Positions 1-6,735 of a stretch of DNA of 11,813 nucleotides are shown here, piece after piece. The notes beneath the pieces are model-generated. The model saw nothing but the letters and a program-made list of their open reading frames with translations. It was not told where the DNA came from and did not search any database. Each line of letters opens with the position of its first letter. The first letter of the stretch is position 1. This DNA is from Calditrichota bacterium (lineage in GTDB: Bacteria > Zhuqueibacterota > Zhuqueibacteria > Zhuqueibacterales > Geothermadaptataceae). The stretch covers positions 1-11,813 of the forward strand of contig QQUM01000281.1 of NCBI GenBank assembly GCA_008501545.1, given 5' to 3'. A program made the translations under genes and the position numbers.

Positions 1-108
1 TTTTAATTTTGCGTTGCTTAAGATTTCCTCACCTTAAAAACAGGGTTCGAAATGACAACATCAGTCATTACTTTTGAAAATCGCAATGGTTTTAACATGA
101 CATCAATA

Positions 109-123
109 TATCACATTGTGATA
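109..123. repeat. Short perfect dyad TATCACA-T-TGTGATA
   Basis: A 7-base inverted repeat with a one-base centre lies 12 bases beyond the stop codon of the minus-strand gene that ends at 136. As RNA it could form a 6-bp hairpin with a three-base loop, but no run of U follows it on either strand, so it is a poor intrinsic terminator. It could equally be an operator for a gene to the left of the window. The rest of 1-135 holds nothing I can support. Confidence 0.3.
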
Positions 124-135
124 AAGAGTTACAAG

Positions 136-2256
136 TCATTTCTTCGTATTTTGCATCAGCAATTTTGCAAATTCATCCCGGCTGACAATTTTATCGTTGA
201 GCCGAACACCTTCTTCCTGCAGCAAGCTTTCCGCACTTGAAAGCCAGAACCCCGCATGCTCTTTTCGAATAAACTGATAAAATTCTTGCCATTCACTTGA
301 TTTTATCTGAATTGATGAAATCGCAAGCGCGTGCAGTGCATAAATGTTGTGTTTTCTCAGATGGTAACGAGCCTTTCGTGCCAGCGGTTCGTAGGTGAAG
401 AGCAGGACCGGTTTTCCAGGCGTACTCAACCCACGCAACAGACCGTATTCGTACCAGGTGTTGGGCAGGGTGCGCATGAAAATTCCCCAGCAAAAATCAG
501 GCACAAACGCTTCGACGCGTTCACGCAACCGGCGTGCGAAACGCTCCACTTCTTCCATCAATATTTGGTTGTACAACGGGAGTAATCCGTTATCCTGCAA
601 AAAGGCAAAGCGTTGCGGCGCTGGTGTCAAAAGGTAATCCTGCAGCAACGAATCTTTTACAAATCCACGGGCGCTGTGACGAAAAAACGCAGCCGTTTCG
701 TCTGAATATTCAAGCGCATTTGTGTAAGCATTGGCGGATGTCCGGCCATAAAAATCCGTGTCGATGACGAATCCCTTCAACGAAGCGTATTCGGACGCAT
801 TTTTAGCCACGGCAGTTAGCGGATGCCAAAATCCCTGTTGCCAGAACTGCCGGTCCAAAGGTGACCAAATGTTTTCCGTCACATTGCGAAAATCGACGCT
901 TCTTCCGGGATTTTGACGAAAATCGCGGTAATCCATTCCTGCAAACCAGATTGTGTTGCCCTGCAATAAATTTGTACTCAATTCAGCCCACAACATTCTT
1001 ATTTTATCTTTTTCAGAAGGAGAATAAAGTGGATCATCACCAAAAGCCTGTGGTGTTGCAATCGACCAAAACAGATTGGTTCCGGAATTTTTGAAAAATG
1101 TACTGAGCAGATCCAGTTCATGGAGTGATTTTGCGTTGGCAATAACACGGTTATCATGCTGTAAATCCGTGAGCCTTCCCCAGACGGCTTTGATGCCATC
1201 ATGCATAAATTTCTTGATCACCGGCGAGGTCACTTTGTCTGATAAATAACTGTCTGATTGCTGCAGGTCGCGTTCGTTTACTTGATTATCTATAGAAAAT
1301 GTATGTATTTTTACCGGCAGAAAATCCACGGTAGGCACCGATTGCAATGCAGGCCAGACAGGCAGTTCCGAATCAGAACGCGACTCCAGCGCCGAGCTGG
1401 CAATGACGGGTGTGAGCATCATTTTCTGGCCTTCAAGGATTTTCACAAACCGGATGGCGATTGCTTTTACAAATTCAGCTGTATTTTGTCGCAACGTGTT
1501 ATTGAATAAAGGCATTGCGTTACGCTCCGGAACAGGACCAAAGGCATGAAATGCTTTTTCCGGAATGAGCAAAATGGGCGCAGACTTACCGGTGATGGCA
1601 CTTAACTGGAACGGTCCCGGATACGTCACTTTCCCTTTTTTAAAAGATGCGACGGGGTAACTCTCTGCGACAAGTTCCACATTTGCACCGCGCAAAATGC
1701 GCAACGGCATTGTTTCACCCAGAGCTATGGAATCTGTTCGGGAGTGCGTCCATTGTCCATGGCGTCGCACAATGCCAAATGCCTGCATAAGGCTGCGGTA
1801 GTGCATGTCGGGCTGGTGTGCGTGCAATTCACTGATTTCAATGTTGAGCCGTAATTCCCGCAAAAATTGGTTCATCGCCCAGCGATCATCGCTGCCGCGC
1901 CGGTCGAGAGAGCTGGGAAATGCCAAAACAATCCCTTTCCCTGCAGCATAGAATTTTTTCATTAATTCCACATCATCTCGTGTGATGCGTGCACTGGCGA
2001 CCAACGGCATTGTTCCACCTAAAAGCAGCAAGGCATCATAGTTCTCCACATCGGACTGGGTCAGATAGGGGTGGTAGCGACGATAGTCGACCTCACAACC
2101 GGCGTCGATCCAGGGCTGGGCGTAACCGGCCACCAGCGATTCATCGGGCATTGCTTTGTGGATAACCAGAAAGCGTGGGGCTTGTGCATGGATGAGCGGT
2201 AGATTCAGTGTGAACAAAAAGAATAATACGAAGCAAATTCTTCGAAGTCTGCGCAT
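136..2256 (-). CDS. Exported protein of unknown function with a GATase-like N-terminal domain
   Basis: I do not recognise this 706-residue protein as a named family. Residues 1-26 form a signal peptide: basic MRRLRR, a hydrophobic stretch, then IHAQA. Residues 28-140 look like the flavodoxin or class I glutamine-amidotransferase fold: a strand FLVIHKA, a helix, the strand YDALLLLGG (73-81), and KGIVLAFPSS (107-116). I see no nucleophilic Cys elbow, so it is probably a non-catalytic ThuA/DUF4350-like domain. Residues 315-700 carry aromatic and acidic segments (IWFAGMDYRDFR at 436-447, GFVIDTDFYG at 495-504, PVLLFTYEP at 616-624). These resemble the strands of a glycoside-hydrolase-like barrel, which is only a guess. 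The ATG start is preceded by AAAGGA about 9 bases upstream. The gene is 188 bases downstream of its upstream neighbour and I found no convincing promoter for it. Secretion and the fold hint suggest carbohydrate handling at the cell envelope; substrate and reaction are unknown. Confidence 0.85.
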   Translation of the reverse strand: MRRLRRICFVLFFLFTLNLPLIHAQAPRFLVIHKAMPDESLVAGYAQPWIDAGCEVDYRRYHPYLTQSDVENYDALLLLGGTMPLVASARITRDDVELMKKFYAAGKGIVLAFPSSLDRRGSDDRWAMNQFLRELRLNIEISELHAHQPDMHYRSLMQAFGIVRRHGQWTHSRTDSIALGETMPLRILRGANVELVAESYPVASFKKGKVTYPGPFQLSAITGKSAPILLIPEKAFHAFGPVPERNAMPLFNNTLRQNTAEFVKAIAIRFVKILEGQKMMLTPVIASSALESRSDSELPVWPALQSVPTVDFLPVKIHTFSIDNQVNERDLQQSDSYLSDKVTSPVIKKFMHDGIKAVWGRLTDLQHDNRVIANAKSLHELDLLSTFFKNSGTNLFWSIATPQAFGDDPLYSPSEKDKIRMLWAELSTNLLQGNTIWFAGMDYRDFRQNPGRSVDFRNVTENIWSPLDRQFWQQGFWHPLTAVAKNASEYASLKGFVIDTDFYGRTSANAYTNALEYSDETAAFFRHSARGFVKDSLLQDYLLTPAPQRFAFLQDNGLLPLYNQILMEEVERFARRLRERVEAFVPDFCWGIFMRTLPNTWYEYGLLRGLSTPGKPVLLFTYEPLARKARYHLRKHNIYALHALAISSIQIKSSEWQEFYQFIRKEHAGFWLSSAESLLQEEGVRLNDKIVSRDEFAKLLMQNTKK

Positions 2257-2444
2257 GGTATCGAAATCCTTTTCAATGTTTATTTAGAGCAATCTGAGAA
2301 ATATCCAAAATGACGCGCTTCCAATGCCGGTATAAAGCAAAATGCAATACAGATTGGATCAGGCCGATCAGATAATGGATATTCTCTGGTAGATGTGATC
2401 AAAATTAAATAGAGTCACCGAATACAAAATGGAGAAATCAGCTC

Positions 2445-3638
2445 CTATTTCTTAATGAACTGCGCAATGTAGGATGAAAATTCCAGCGCAGGCTGGTAAC
2501 CGATTGCACGTGAAATTTCTTTGCTTTTGAAATCAAGGATAATCGTGGTCGGGTAGCTGGTTACATTGTATTTTTCTGTCAACCTGCGGTTGACATCCCC
2601 GTCAATTTGCAGGCAAACGAACTTGTCTGACAGGCCAACAACCTCGGCATCATGGTATGTTCGTTCCTCCATAGTGGCAGCAGGGCCACTCCAGGTAGTA
2701 GTAAAATGCATAAGAATGGGTTTTCGTGTACTCCGTGCTCTGCGTTGCGCTGTTCGCATATTCGTTAACCAGGCAATACTGCGTGCGGCGCGGGGGCGTT
2801 GGGGTTCATCGAGATAGGGATTATTTCGGCTAATGTCTTCCTGCATTGTCAATTCTGTCTCTTTTTGACGGATGACAACACCACTGCCGTCGCTTTCTAT
2901 TTTGACAATTTCAAAGGCGGCATTATGCTGCCATGCAAGTCGCGTGGTTTCACGAAAATCGTCATAATGCAAATCTTCGAAATTCATTGATAATTGATCA
3001 AACAATAGCCAATTATCCCGGGTATCAAATAGTCCATTGCAATCGTCATCAATCAAGATGACAGAAAGTGGTGTTTCCTCAAATTCAAACTCGCCCTGCC
3101 GCCAGCAGTCCCGCAAAAAGTTTGCTGTCGTCGGTGAACCTTTGATCGGTTGCCAAAAATATAGCTTGCCAAATAACTCGAATGGCTTGTTTTTCTTGCC
3201 AATGGAAAAGGTATACGGCAGAATGAGTGAATCGTACTCAACATAATGAAAATTACGAGATGAGACAAATTCACCTCGACTCATCGTGTACGCCCGATCA
3301 TTTCTAAGATCCTGATCATAATTCCGGTCGATCCATAACCTGTCATAATAGACATCGCGAGGATTGTTTTTATCCAATACGAAATATAATTTCCTCCTTG
3401 TATTGCCAAACACAAAATGAGCGGCTAATGCATTTGCCGATAGTTCAGCCGGAAGAATCAATTTCGCATCAAGTGAATCCACAGGATTGAGATCAACTTC
3501 ATTTGGAATAACATAAGGCAGGGATTGCCCATCACGGCTGTCTTTGTATTGCAGTGGTATTTCGATTTCATTCTGACCGCATTGCCAGAAAAGGAGCACG
3601 AAAAAGGCGCTAAAGAGTATAATAATTGTTCTCTGCAT
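2445..3638 (-). CDS. Secreted or lipoprotein-like protein with a cysteine-less thioredoxin-like C-terminal domain
   Basis: The protein has 397 residues. Residues 1-20 are a hydrophobic export signal ending in LLFWQC; the Gln before Cys20 is unusual for a lipobox, so lipidation is uncertain. The N-terminal 280 residues contain two Asp/Asn-rich loops, DRNYDQDLRND (104-114) and DDDCNGLFD (197-205). They resemble the calcium-loop-like segments that precede thioredoxin-like domains in many Bacteroidota and related exported proteins. Residues about 296-397 are a thioredoxin or DUF255-like domain: KPILMHFTTTW, then SYPTTIILD with the expected cis-Pro at 363. Where family members have WCGPC this protein has W316-S-G-P-A320, so both redox cysteines are missing and thiol-disulfide exchange is not expected. 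The gene starts 26 bases after the upstream serine hydrolase gene, so the two are probably co-transcribed. I see no good ribosome-binding site. The fold of the C-terminal domain is clear; its role is unknown. Confidence 0.88.
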   Translation of the reverse strand: MQRTIIILFSAFFVLLFWQCGQNEIEIPLQYKDSRDGQSLPYVIPNEVDLNPVDSLDAKLILPAELSANALAAHFVFGNTRRKLYFVLDKNNPRDVYYDRLWIDRNYDQDLRNDRAYTMSRGEFVSSRNFHYVEYDSLILPYTFSIGKKNKPFELFGKLYFWQPIKGSPTTANFLRDCWRQGEFEFEETPLSVILIDDDCNGLFDTRDNWLLFDQLSMNFEDLHYDDFRETTRLAWQHNAAFEIVKIESDGSGVVIRQKETELTMQEDISRNNPYLDEPQRPRAARSIAWLTNMRTAQRRARSTRKPILMHFTTTWSGPAATMEERTYHDAEVVGLSDKFVCLQIDGDVNRRLTEKYNVTSYPTTIILDFKSKEISRAIGYQPALEFSSYIAQFIKK

Positions 3639-3664
3639 AAAATTAGTCTATTTGAATTCTGAAA

Positions 3665-4591
3665 TTAGTTAGAGTTTTGCATTAATTCATTATAAATAGA
3701 TTTTGAAATGGCCGCTATCGCATTTTCTGCTACGGCCGGTTCCGCAATGCCTTTGGTCAGCACAACCAGCACGTAAGGTTTGCGCTGTGGCGGATAGACG
3801 ATGGCACAATCGTGACTGATGGCGGTAATGGAACCGGTTTTGTTGACGACGTGCACACTGTCGGGTAAACCGGCAGGTATTTTTTTGCGGTAGAACTGTG
3901 CACCGAGAATATCGATCATTTCTTTGCAACTTTCTTCAGAAGCGGCTGTTGAAGTTGCGATGGCGCGCATAATGACGGCCATATCATATGCATCCGTGTA
4001 ATTGCTCCAGCCCTTGCGGAAGGCTTTTATGTCTTCAACACCGCGCAAAACCTGGATGTTTTCTGCGCCAAATTTCCGCATGGTTGCCGTCACATTTTTT
4101 GCATCGGCCAACGCAATGAGCAAGTTTGTCGCCAGGTTGCTGCTGCGCGTAATCATATCATAAATCAGATCCCGGATTGCGACTTGCTTTCCTGTTGAAT
4201 CGTAGAGCGCCTCACCACCATCTTCATTTATATCCAGCGAAAAAATACTGCTGTCGACGATGCTGTAGAAGCTGTTTTTGACTTCAATTTTCTCATCGAG
4301 CTGCACTTCGCCTCGTTCAGCCATCCGGAAAATTTCAATCATGACTGGAACTTTCATCGTGCTGGCTGCATGTAGCATGGATTTTTCATTATAATAAAAT
4401 TCCTGCCCCGTTTCGATGTCATGAAATGCTACCGCTATTTCAGCATTCAGGCTGTCAACAAGGTGAGAAATTTGTTTGTTCAGGAATTCACTTCTCAATG
4501 ATGGCACAGGCTTTTTCTCGCAGCTTAAGATAATGAGTAAGATAAGGATCGGGAAAAAGGGTGTTTTTAAAAAGAAGGGTGTTTTTCGCAT
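3665..4591 (-). CDS. Class A beta-lactamase-type serine hydrolase, lipoprotein
   Basis: The protein has 308 residues from the ATG at 4591. A TTG at 4600 would add three residues, but GAGAT sits just before the ATG and nothing comparable precedes the TTG. Residues 1-24 are a lipoprotein signal peptide ending in the lipobox IILSC. The mature part belongs to the penicillin-recognising Beta-lactamase2 family. It has the nucleophile motif S77-T-M-K80, an SDN-like motif S150-S-N152, and K251-T-G-S254 in the expected order and spacing. The omega-loop ExxLN that supplies the deacylating Glu166 of true class A beta-lactamases is not visible; the region reads VLRGVEDIKAF. I infer an envelope serine hydrolase acting on a beta-lactam or peptidoglycan-like substrate, with resistance activity doubtful. 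It lies 63 bases after the selenoprotein gene, probably at the end of or just beyond that operon, and 26 bases before the thioredoxin-like gene. Confidence 0.92.
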   Translation of the reverse strand: MRKTPFFLKTPFFPILILLIILSCEKKPVPSLRSEFLNKQISHLVDSLNAEIAVAFHDIETGQEFYYNEKSMLHAASTMKVPVMIEIFRMAERGEVQLDEKIEVKNSFYSIVDSSIFSLDINEDGGEALYDSTGKQVAIRDLIYDMITRSSNLATNLLIALADAKNVTATMRKFGAENIQVLRGVEDIKAFRKGWSNYTDAYDMAVIMRAIATSTAASEESCKEMIDILGAQFYRKKIPAGLPDSVHVVNKTGSITAISHDCAIVYPPQRKPYVLVVLTKGIAEPAVAENAIAAISKSIYNELMQNSN

Positions 4592-4654
4592 AGATCTCAA
4601 ATATTTTTATTTAATGTGATTTTTTTCAAAAGAGCAACGTTTTTCATTTTCTGC

Positions 4655-4873
4655 TTACTGCAACAAATCAATAATTAAACTTTCATCCGGAAAAATACCG
4701 GTTTGTTTCTTCGAATAGATTAATTGGCCACTCTTCGAGATTTCGAAGACACCGCCACCGGAGGCAATCAATTCGACTTTGATGTCATCGATGGCCTCTT
4801 CAAGCACGGCTTTCAACCTGAGAGCCCTCGGTTCATAATTTCACATCATGCAATATTCAATTGAAATGTTCAT
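4655..4873 (-). CDS. SelW-like Rdx-family selenoprotein with in-frame UGA (Sec11)
   Basis: Translation from the ATG at 4873 gives 72 residues if the TGA at 4843-4841 is read as selenocysteine. The N-terminus MNISIEYCMM-U-NYEPRAL carries the C8-x-x-U11 redox motif of the SelW/SelT/SelH (Rdx) family. After the TGA the same frame continues with the family's conserved body: VELIASGGGVFEI (33-45), then GQLIYSKKQTGIFPD (49-63), to a TAA stop. SelW homologues are thioredoxin-fold proteins about this long, with CxxC or CxxU in an N-terminal loop, thought to act in thiol redox chemistry; bacterial substrates are not known. A GG-loop hairpin lies just after the TGA (4815-4833). The ATG overlaps the TGA stop of the ABM gene (ATGA), with AAAGGA upstream, so translation is probably coupled. 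TGA ends several other genes here and interrupts none, so a general recoding of UGA is excluded. The alternative is a Cys-to-stop mutation or a sequencing error in a CxxC homologue. Confidence 0.92.
4815..4833 (-). promoter_or_regulatory. Candidate bacterial SECIS element
   Basis: On the minus strand the sequence just after the UGA folds as AACC-GAG, loop GGCT, CTC-(A)-GGTT. This is a 7-bp stem with one bulged A and an apical loop that begins with GG. A G among the first two bases of the apical loop, on a short stem inside the coding region just 3' of UGA, is the accepted pattern for SelB-binding bacterial SECIS elements. The stem starts 8 bases and the loop 15 bases after the UGA, slightly closer than in E. 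coli fdhF. Folding was done by eye. Confidence 0.7.
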
Positions 4874-5211
4874 TCCGTATTCCTTTCTTTTGTGAAAAAA
4901 TGATCGCGCTCGACTTTACACACACGCAGTGAAAAAGCATCATACCACTTTTTTTTACCCAGCGTCTGTGCTTCTTTGTGCTCTAGATCGCTTTTCCAAA
5001 GCTCGATTGCTTCCAGTGACTTCCAGTAAGAAACTGTAATGCCCATGCCCTCTGCATCGCGAGCTGATTCGATACCGAGAAAGCCACTTTGTTTTTCGGC
5101 AAGGTCAACCATTTTCTGTGCCATTTCTGTATAGCCGGCACTGTTTTCCAAGTTGAGCCTGGAAGTGAAAATTACCGCGTAGTAAGGTGGACATTGTTTG
5201 TTTTTAAACAT
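4870..5211 (-). CDS. ABM-domain protein (antibiotic biosynthesis monooxygenase-like)
   Basis: A 113-residue protein with the dimeric alpha-beta barrel pattern of the ABM superfamily: an opening strand YYAVIFTSRL (10-19), helix AGYTEMAQKMVDLAEKQ, strand GFLGIESARD (43-52), GITVSYWKS with the typical Trp (57-65), helix AIELWKSDLEHKEAQ with the family His at 78, and a closing strand FSLRVCKVERD. This subgroup is usually annotated as a YqjZ-like or HmoA-like monooxygenase. Members range from quinone-forming and haem-degrading enzymes to proteins with no known reaction, so the substrate cannot be assigned. The gene begins 3 bases after the aminopeptidase stop, with no clear ribosome-binding site of its own, which suggests translational coupling. 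Its TGA stop overlaps the ATG of the selenoprotein gene (ATGA). This tight arrangement suggests co-expression and possibly a shared role in oxidant or quinone stress; that role is inference. Confidence 0.9.
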   Translation of the reverse strand: MFKNKQCPPYYAVIFTSRLNLENSAGYTEMAQKMVDLAEKQSGFLGIESARDAEGMGITVSYWKSLEAIELWKSDLEHKEAQTLGKKKWYDAFSLRVCKVERDHFFTKERNTE

Positions 5212-5214
5212 GCG

Positions 5215-6333
5215 TTAATCGACGAGATTTTCCGGGTTGAGTGGCTGCAGGTCTTCCGGCAGAAAAAGGCCATCTTTGCGAATAAGCACATCATCAAAAT
5301 AGATTTCGCCACCACCACAGTCCGGTGTTTGACGCATCACCATGTCCCAGTGGACTTTGGAGCGGTTGCCGTTGTCAGCTTCTTCATAAGCCTGACCCGG
5401 GGTAAAATGAAAAGAGCCTGCCATTTTTTCATCAAACAGGATATCCAGCATGGGCCGCGTGACATATGGATTAAAGCCAATGGCGAATTCGCCTACGTAG
5501 CGGGCACCTTCGTCGGTGTCCAAAATTTGGTTCAGTTTTTCGGTTTTGTCCGCCGTTGCATCGATGATTTTACCATCTTTGAATTCGAGTCGAATATCAC
5601 TGAATGCAGTGCCTTCGTAGATGGTCGGTGTATTATACTGAATAACACCATTTACGCTGTTGCGAACCGGCGCTGTAAAACATTCACCATCCGGGATGTT
5701 GAATTCACCGCCGCAGGGGATGACAGCTATGTCTTTAATGCTGAATGCCAAATCTGTCCCCTTTCCGACAATTCTGACTTTATCCGTGCGCTCCATCCAG
5801 GCTTTCAACGCCTGGCTACGCTCAAACATTTTACCGTAATCGAGTGTACAGACATCGAAGTAGAAATTTTCAAAAGCTTCCGTGCTCATACCAGCCTGCT
5901 GCGCAAAAGAATAGGATGGATATCGCAGCACAACCCACTTGGTATTTCTTACACGTGTATCGAAATGCACTGGTTTGACATAATGCGACTTGTAAAGGCC
6001 CATTTGTCCCGGTGGCACATCCGACATTTCCATGACATTCTGGCCACCGCGGATGCCAATATATGCCTGCATCTCATCCATACGTGCTGTGTCCAGTTCA
6101 CCCCATTTACGTAATCCTGCCTCCCTGCCTCCTTTAACGAGTGCACGGGTAACTTCACTGTTTCTTAAAGTCACAAAAGGAATTGCACCTATTTCGTTTG
6201 CCAGGTTGACAAGTTCAACAACCAGTTGGTGCGGTGTATCGATCGCCTCAATGAGAATGCGTTCGCCTTTTTGCAGACGCGTTGAATGGTTGATGAGCAC
6301 AGAGGCCAGTTTATGGTGTCGTGGGTCTTTCAT
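5215..6333 (-). CDS. M29-family metallo-aminopeptidase (AmpS/AmpT/PepS type)
   Basis: The 372-residue protein matches the length and pattern of Peptidase_M29 (thermophilic metalloprotease family): dinuclear-metal cytosolic aminopeptidases that remove N-terminal residues from peptides. The C-terminal half holds likely metal ligands in the family order: E217 in NIPDGECFTAP, E282 in YVGEFAIGFNP, H309 in SFHFTPGQAYEE, and H328 and D330 in KVHWDMVM. The N-terminal domain (about 1-190) opens with the usual HHKLASVLINHSTRLQKGE segment. There is no signal peptide, so it should act in the cytoplasm. The ATG start at 6333 is preceded by GAGGGG at 5-base spacing, and a near-consensus promoter lies at 6383-6411. 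It is the first gene of a minus-strand operon with the ABM and selenoprotein genes, and is transcribed divergently from larB. A long open frame on the opposite strand (5089-6114) is a shadow of it. Confidence 0.95.
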   Translation of the reverse strand: MKDPRHHKLASVLINHSTRLQKGERILIEAIDTPHQLVVELVNLANEIGAIPFVTLRNSEVTRALVKGGREAGLRKWGELDTARMDEMQAYIGIRGGQNVMEMSDVPPGQMGLYKSHYVKPVHFDTRVRNTKWVVLRYPSYSFAQQAGMSTEAFENFYFDVCTLDYGKMFERSQALKAWMERTDKVRIVGKGTDLAFSIKDIAVIPCGGEFNIPDGECFTAPVRNSVNGVIQYNTPTIYEGTAFSDIRLEFKDGKIIDATADKTEKLNQILDTDEGARYVGEFAIGFNPYVTRPMLDILFDEKMAGSFHFTPGQAYEEADNGNRSKVHWDMVMRQTPDCGGGEIYFDDVLIRKDGLFLPEDLQPLNPENLVD

Positions 6334-6382
6334 GATACCCCTCGGTTTTTTGGGTTAATTTCTATGCTGTTTTCGAGTCGCC

Positions 6383-6411
6383 AATATAGGGAACATGGGG
6401 TTGAATGTCAA
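6383..6411 (-). promoter_or_regulatory. Sigma-70 promoter of the M29-ABM-selW operon
   Basis: On the minus strand, TTGACA (6411-6406) is followed by exactly 17 bases and TATATT (6388-6383). The -35 box is a perfect match and the -10 box matches 5 of 6. Transcription should start near 6376, leaving a leader of about 43 bases with a strong ribosome-binding site before the ATG at 6333. Confidence 0.75.
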
Positions 6412-6603
6412 GATATGGAAATGCCGGCAGCGACAGTTCAGTTTAACGATTTTAACAAGTAAGCAGAGCAAAAGGAGAACAATTTTTTTGTACGTTCACG
6501 TGCTTTTCCATCATCAAAACATCAAAAAAAACAACAGAAGTTTCGTTGTTTTTCTTTATAGATTTAGTGATGATTTCACAACTGTTAACTTCCATATAAA
6601 AAC
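6412..6603. other. Divergent intergenic region between the two promoters
   Basis: The intergenic region spans 6334-6735 and holds two outward-facing promoters and, between them, this AT-rich stretch. It contains the terminator-like hairpin at 6527-6553 and a ribosome-binding-site-like AAAGGAG at 6471-6477 ahead of a TTG at 6488. The open frame from that TTG (to 6619) gives a peptide with no recognisable pattern and overlaps the larB promoter, so I do not call a gene. An undetected small RNA is possible. Confidence 0.5.
6527..6553. terminator. Bidirectional terminator-like hairpin without an obvious gene
   Basis: AAAAACAAC and GTTGTTTTT form a perfect 9-bp stem around a 9-base loop. The A-rich left flank reads as a U tract on the minus strand, and the right arm runs into TTTCTTT on the plus strand, so it has terminator form in both directions. 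The stem is AT-rich and therefore weak. It lies between two promoters that point away from it, so it ends no annotated gene. Confidence 0.4.
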
Positions 6604-6632
6604 TTGCAACTCTATATGAAATAACCTATATT
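6604..6632 (+). promoter_or_regulatory. Predicted promoter of larB-sucC-sucD
   Basis: TTGCAA (6604-6609), a 17-base spacer and TATATT (6627-6632). The -35 matches 4 of 6 and the -10 matches 5 of 6. Transcription should begin near 6639, giving a leader of almost 100 bases before the larB ATG. A CATATA/TATATG inverted pair (6593-6598 and 6613-6618) overlaps the -35/spacer region and could be an operator. Confidence 0.55.
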
Positions 6633-6735
6633 CTGCATTCTTTTGCACGGCCAGTTTTTGGATTAAATTAGTTCATGCATCATTTGCCTGATACAGTATA
6701 AACAGAATCATTTGAGCGAGAAGCAAAGCGTAATT

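Noticed and set aside
52..240. Plus-strand open frame at the left edge
   Set aside because: It runs into the antisense of the 706-residue gene and has no ribosome-binding site or recognisable sequence.
2257..2444. Promoter or terminator ahead of the 706-residue gene
   Set aside because: Several TTG-containing hexamers and a 4-bp GGAG/CTCC hairpin can be found, but none has a good -10 partner or a U tract. I see nothing in this stretch worth calling.
4841..4843. Reading the TGA as a plain nonsense mutation in a dead Rdx gene
   Set aside because: The frame after it is fully intact, the TGA sits exactly at the redox Cys/Sec position, and a GG-loop hairpin follows. It remains the fallback if the genome lacks a selenocysteine system.
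5089..6114. Long plus-strand open frame of 341 codons
   Set aside because: It lies opposite the M29 aminopeptidase gene, whose family motifs are clear. Its translation shows no recognisable pattern, and the long frame follows from codon bias on the other strand.
6395..6619. Plus-strand open frame of 74 codons in the divergent intergenic region
   Set aside because: It overlaps both promoters and the AT-rich hairpin, and encodes a low-complexity peptide. An AAAGGAG ahead of a TTG at 6488 is suggestive but too little to call a gene.
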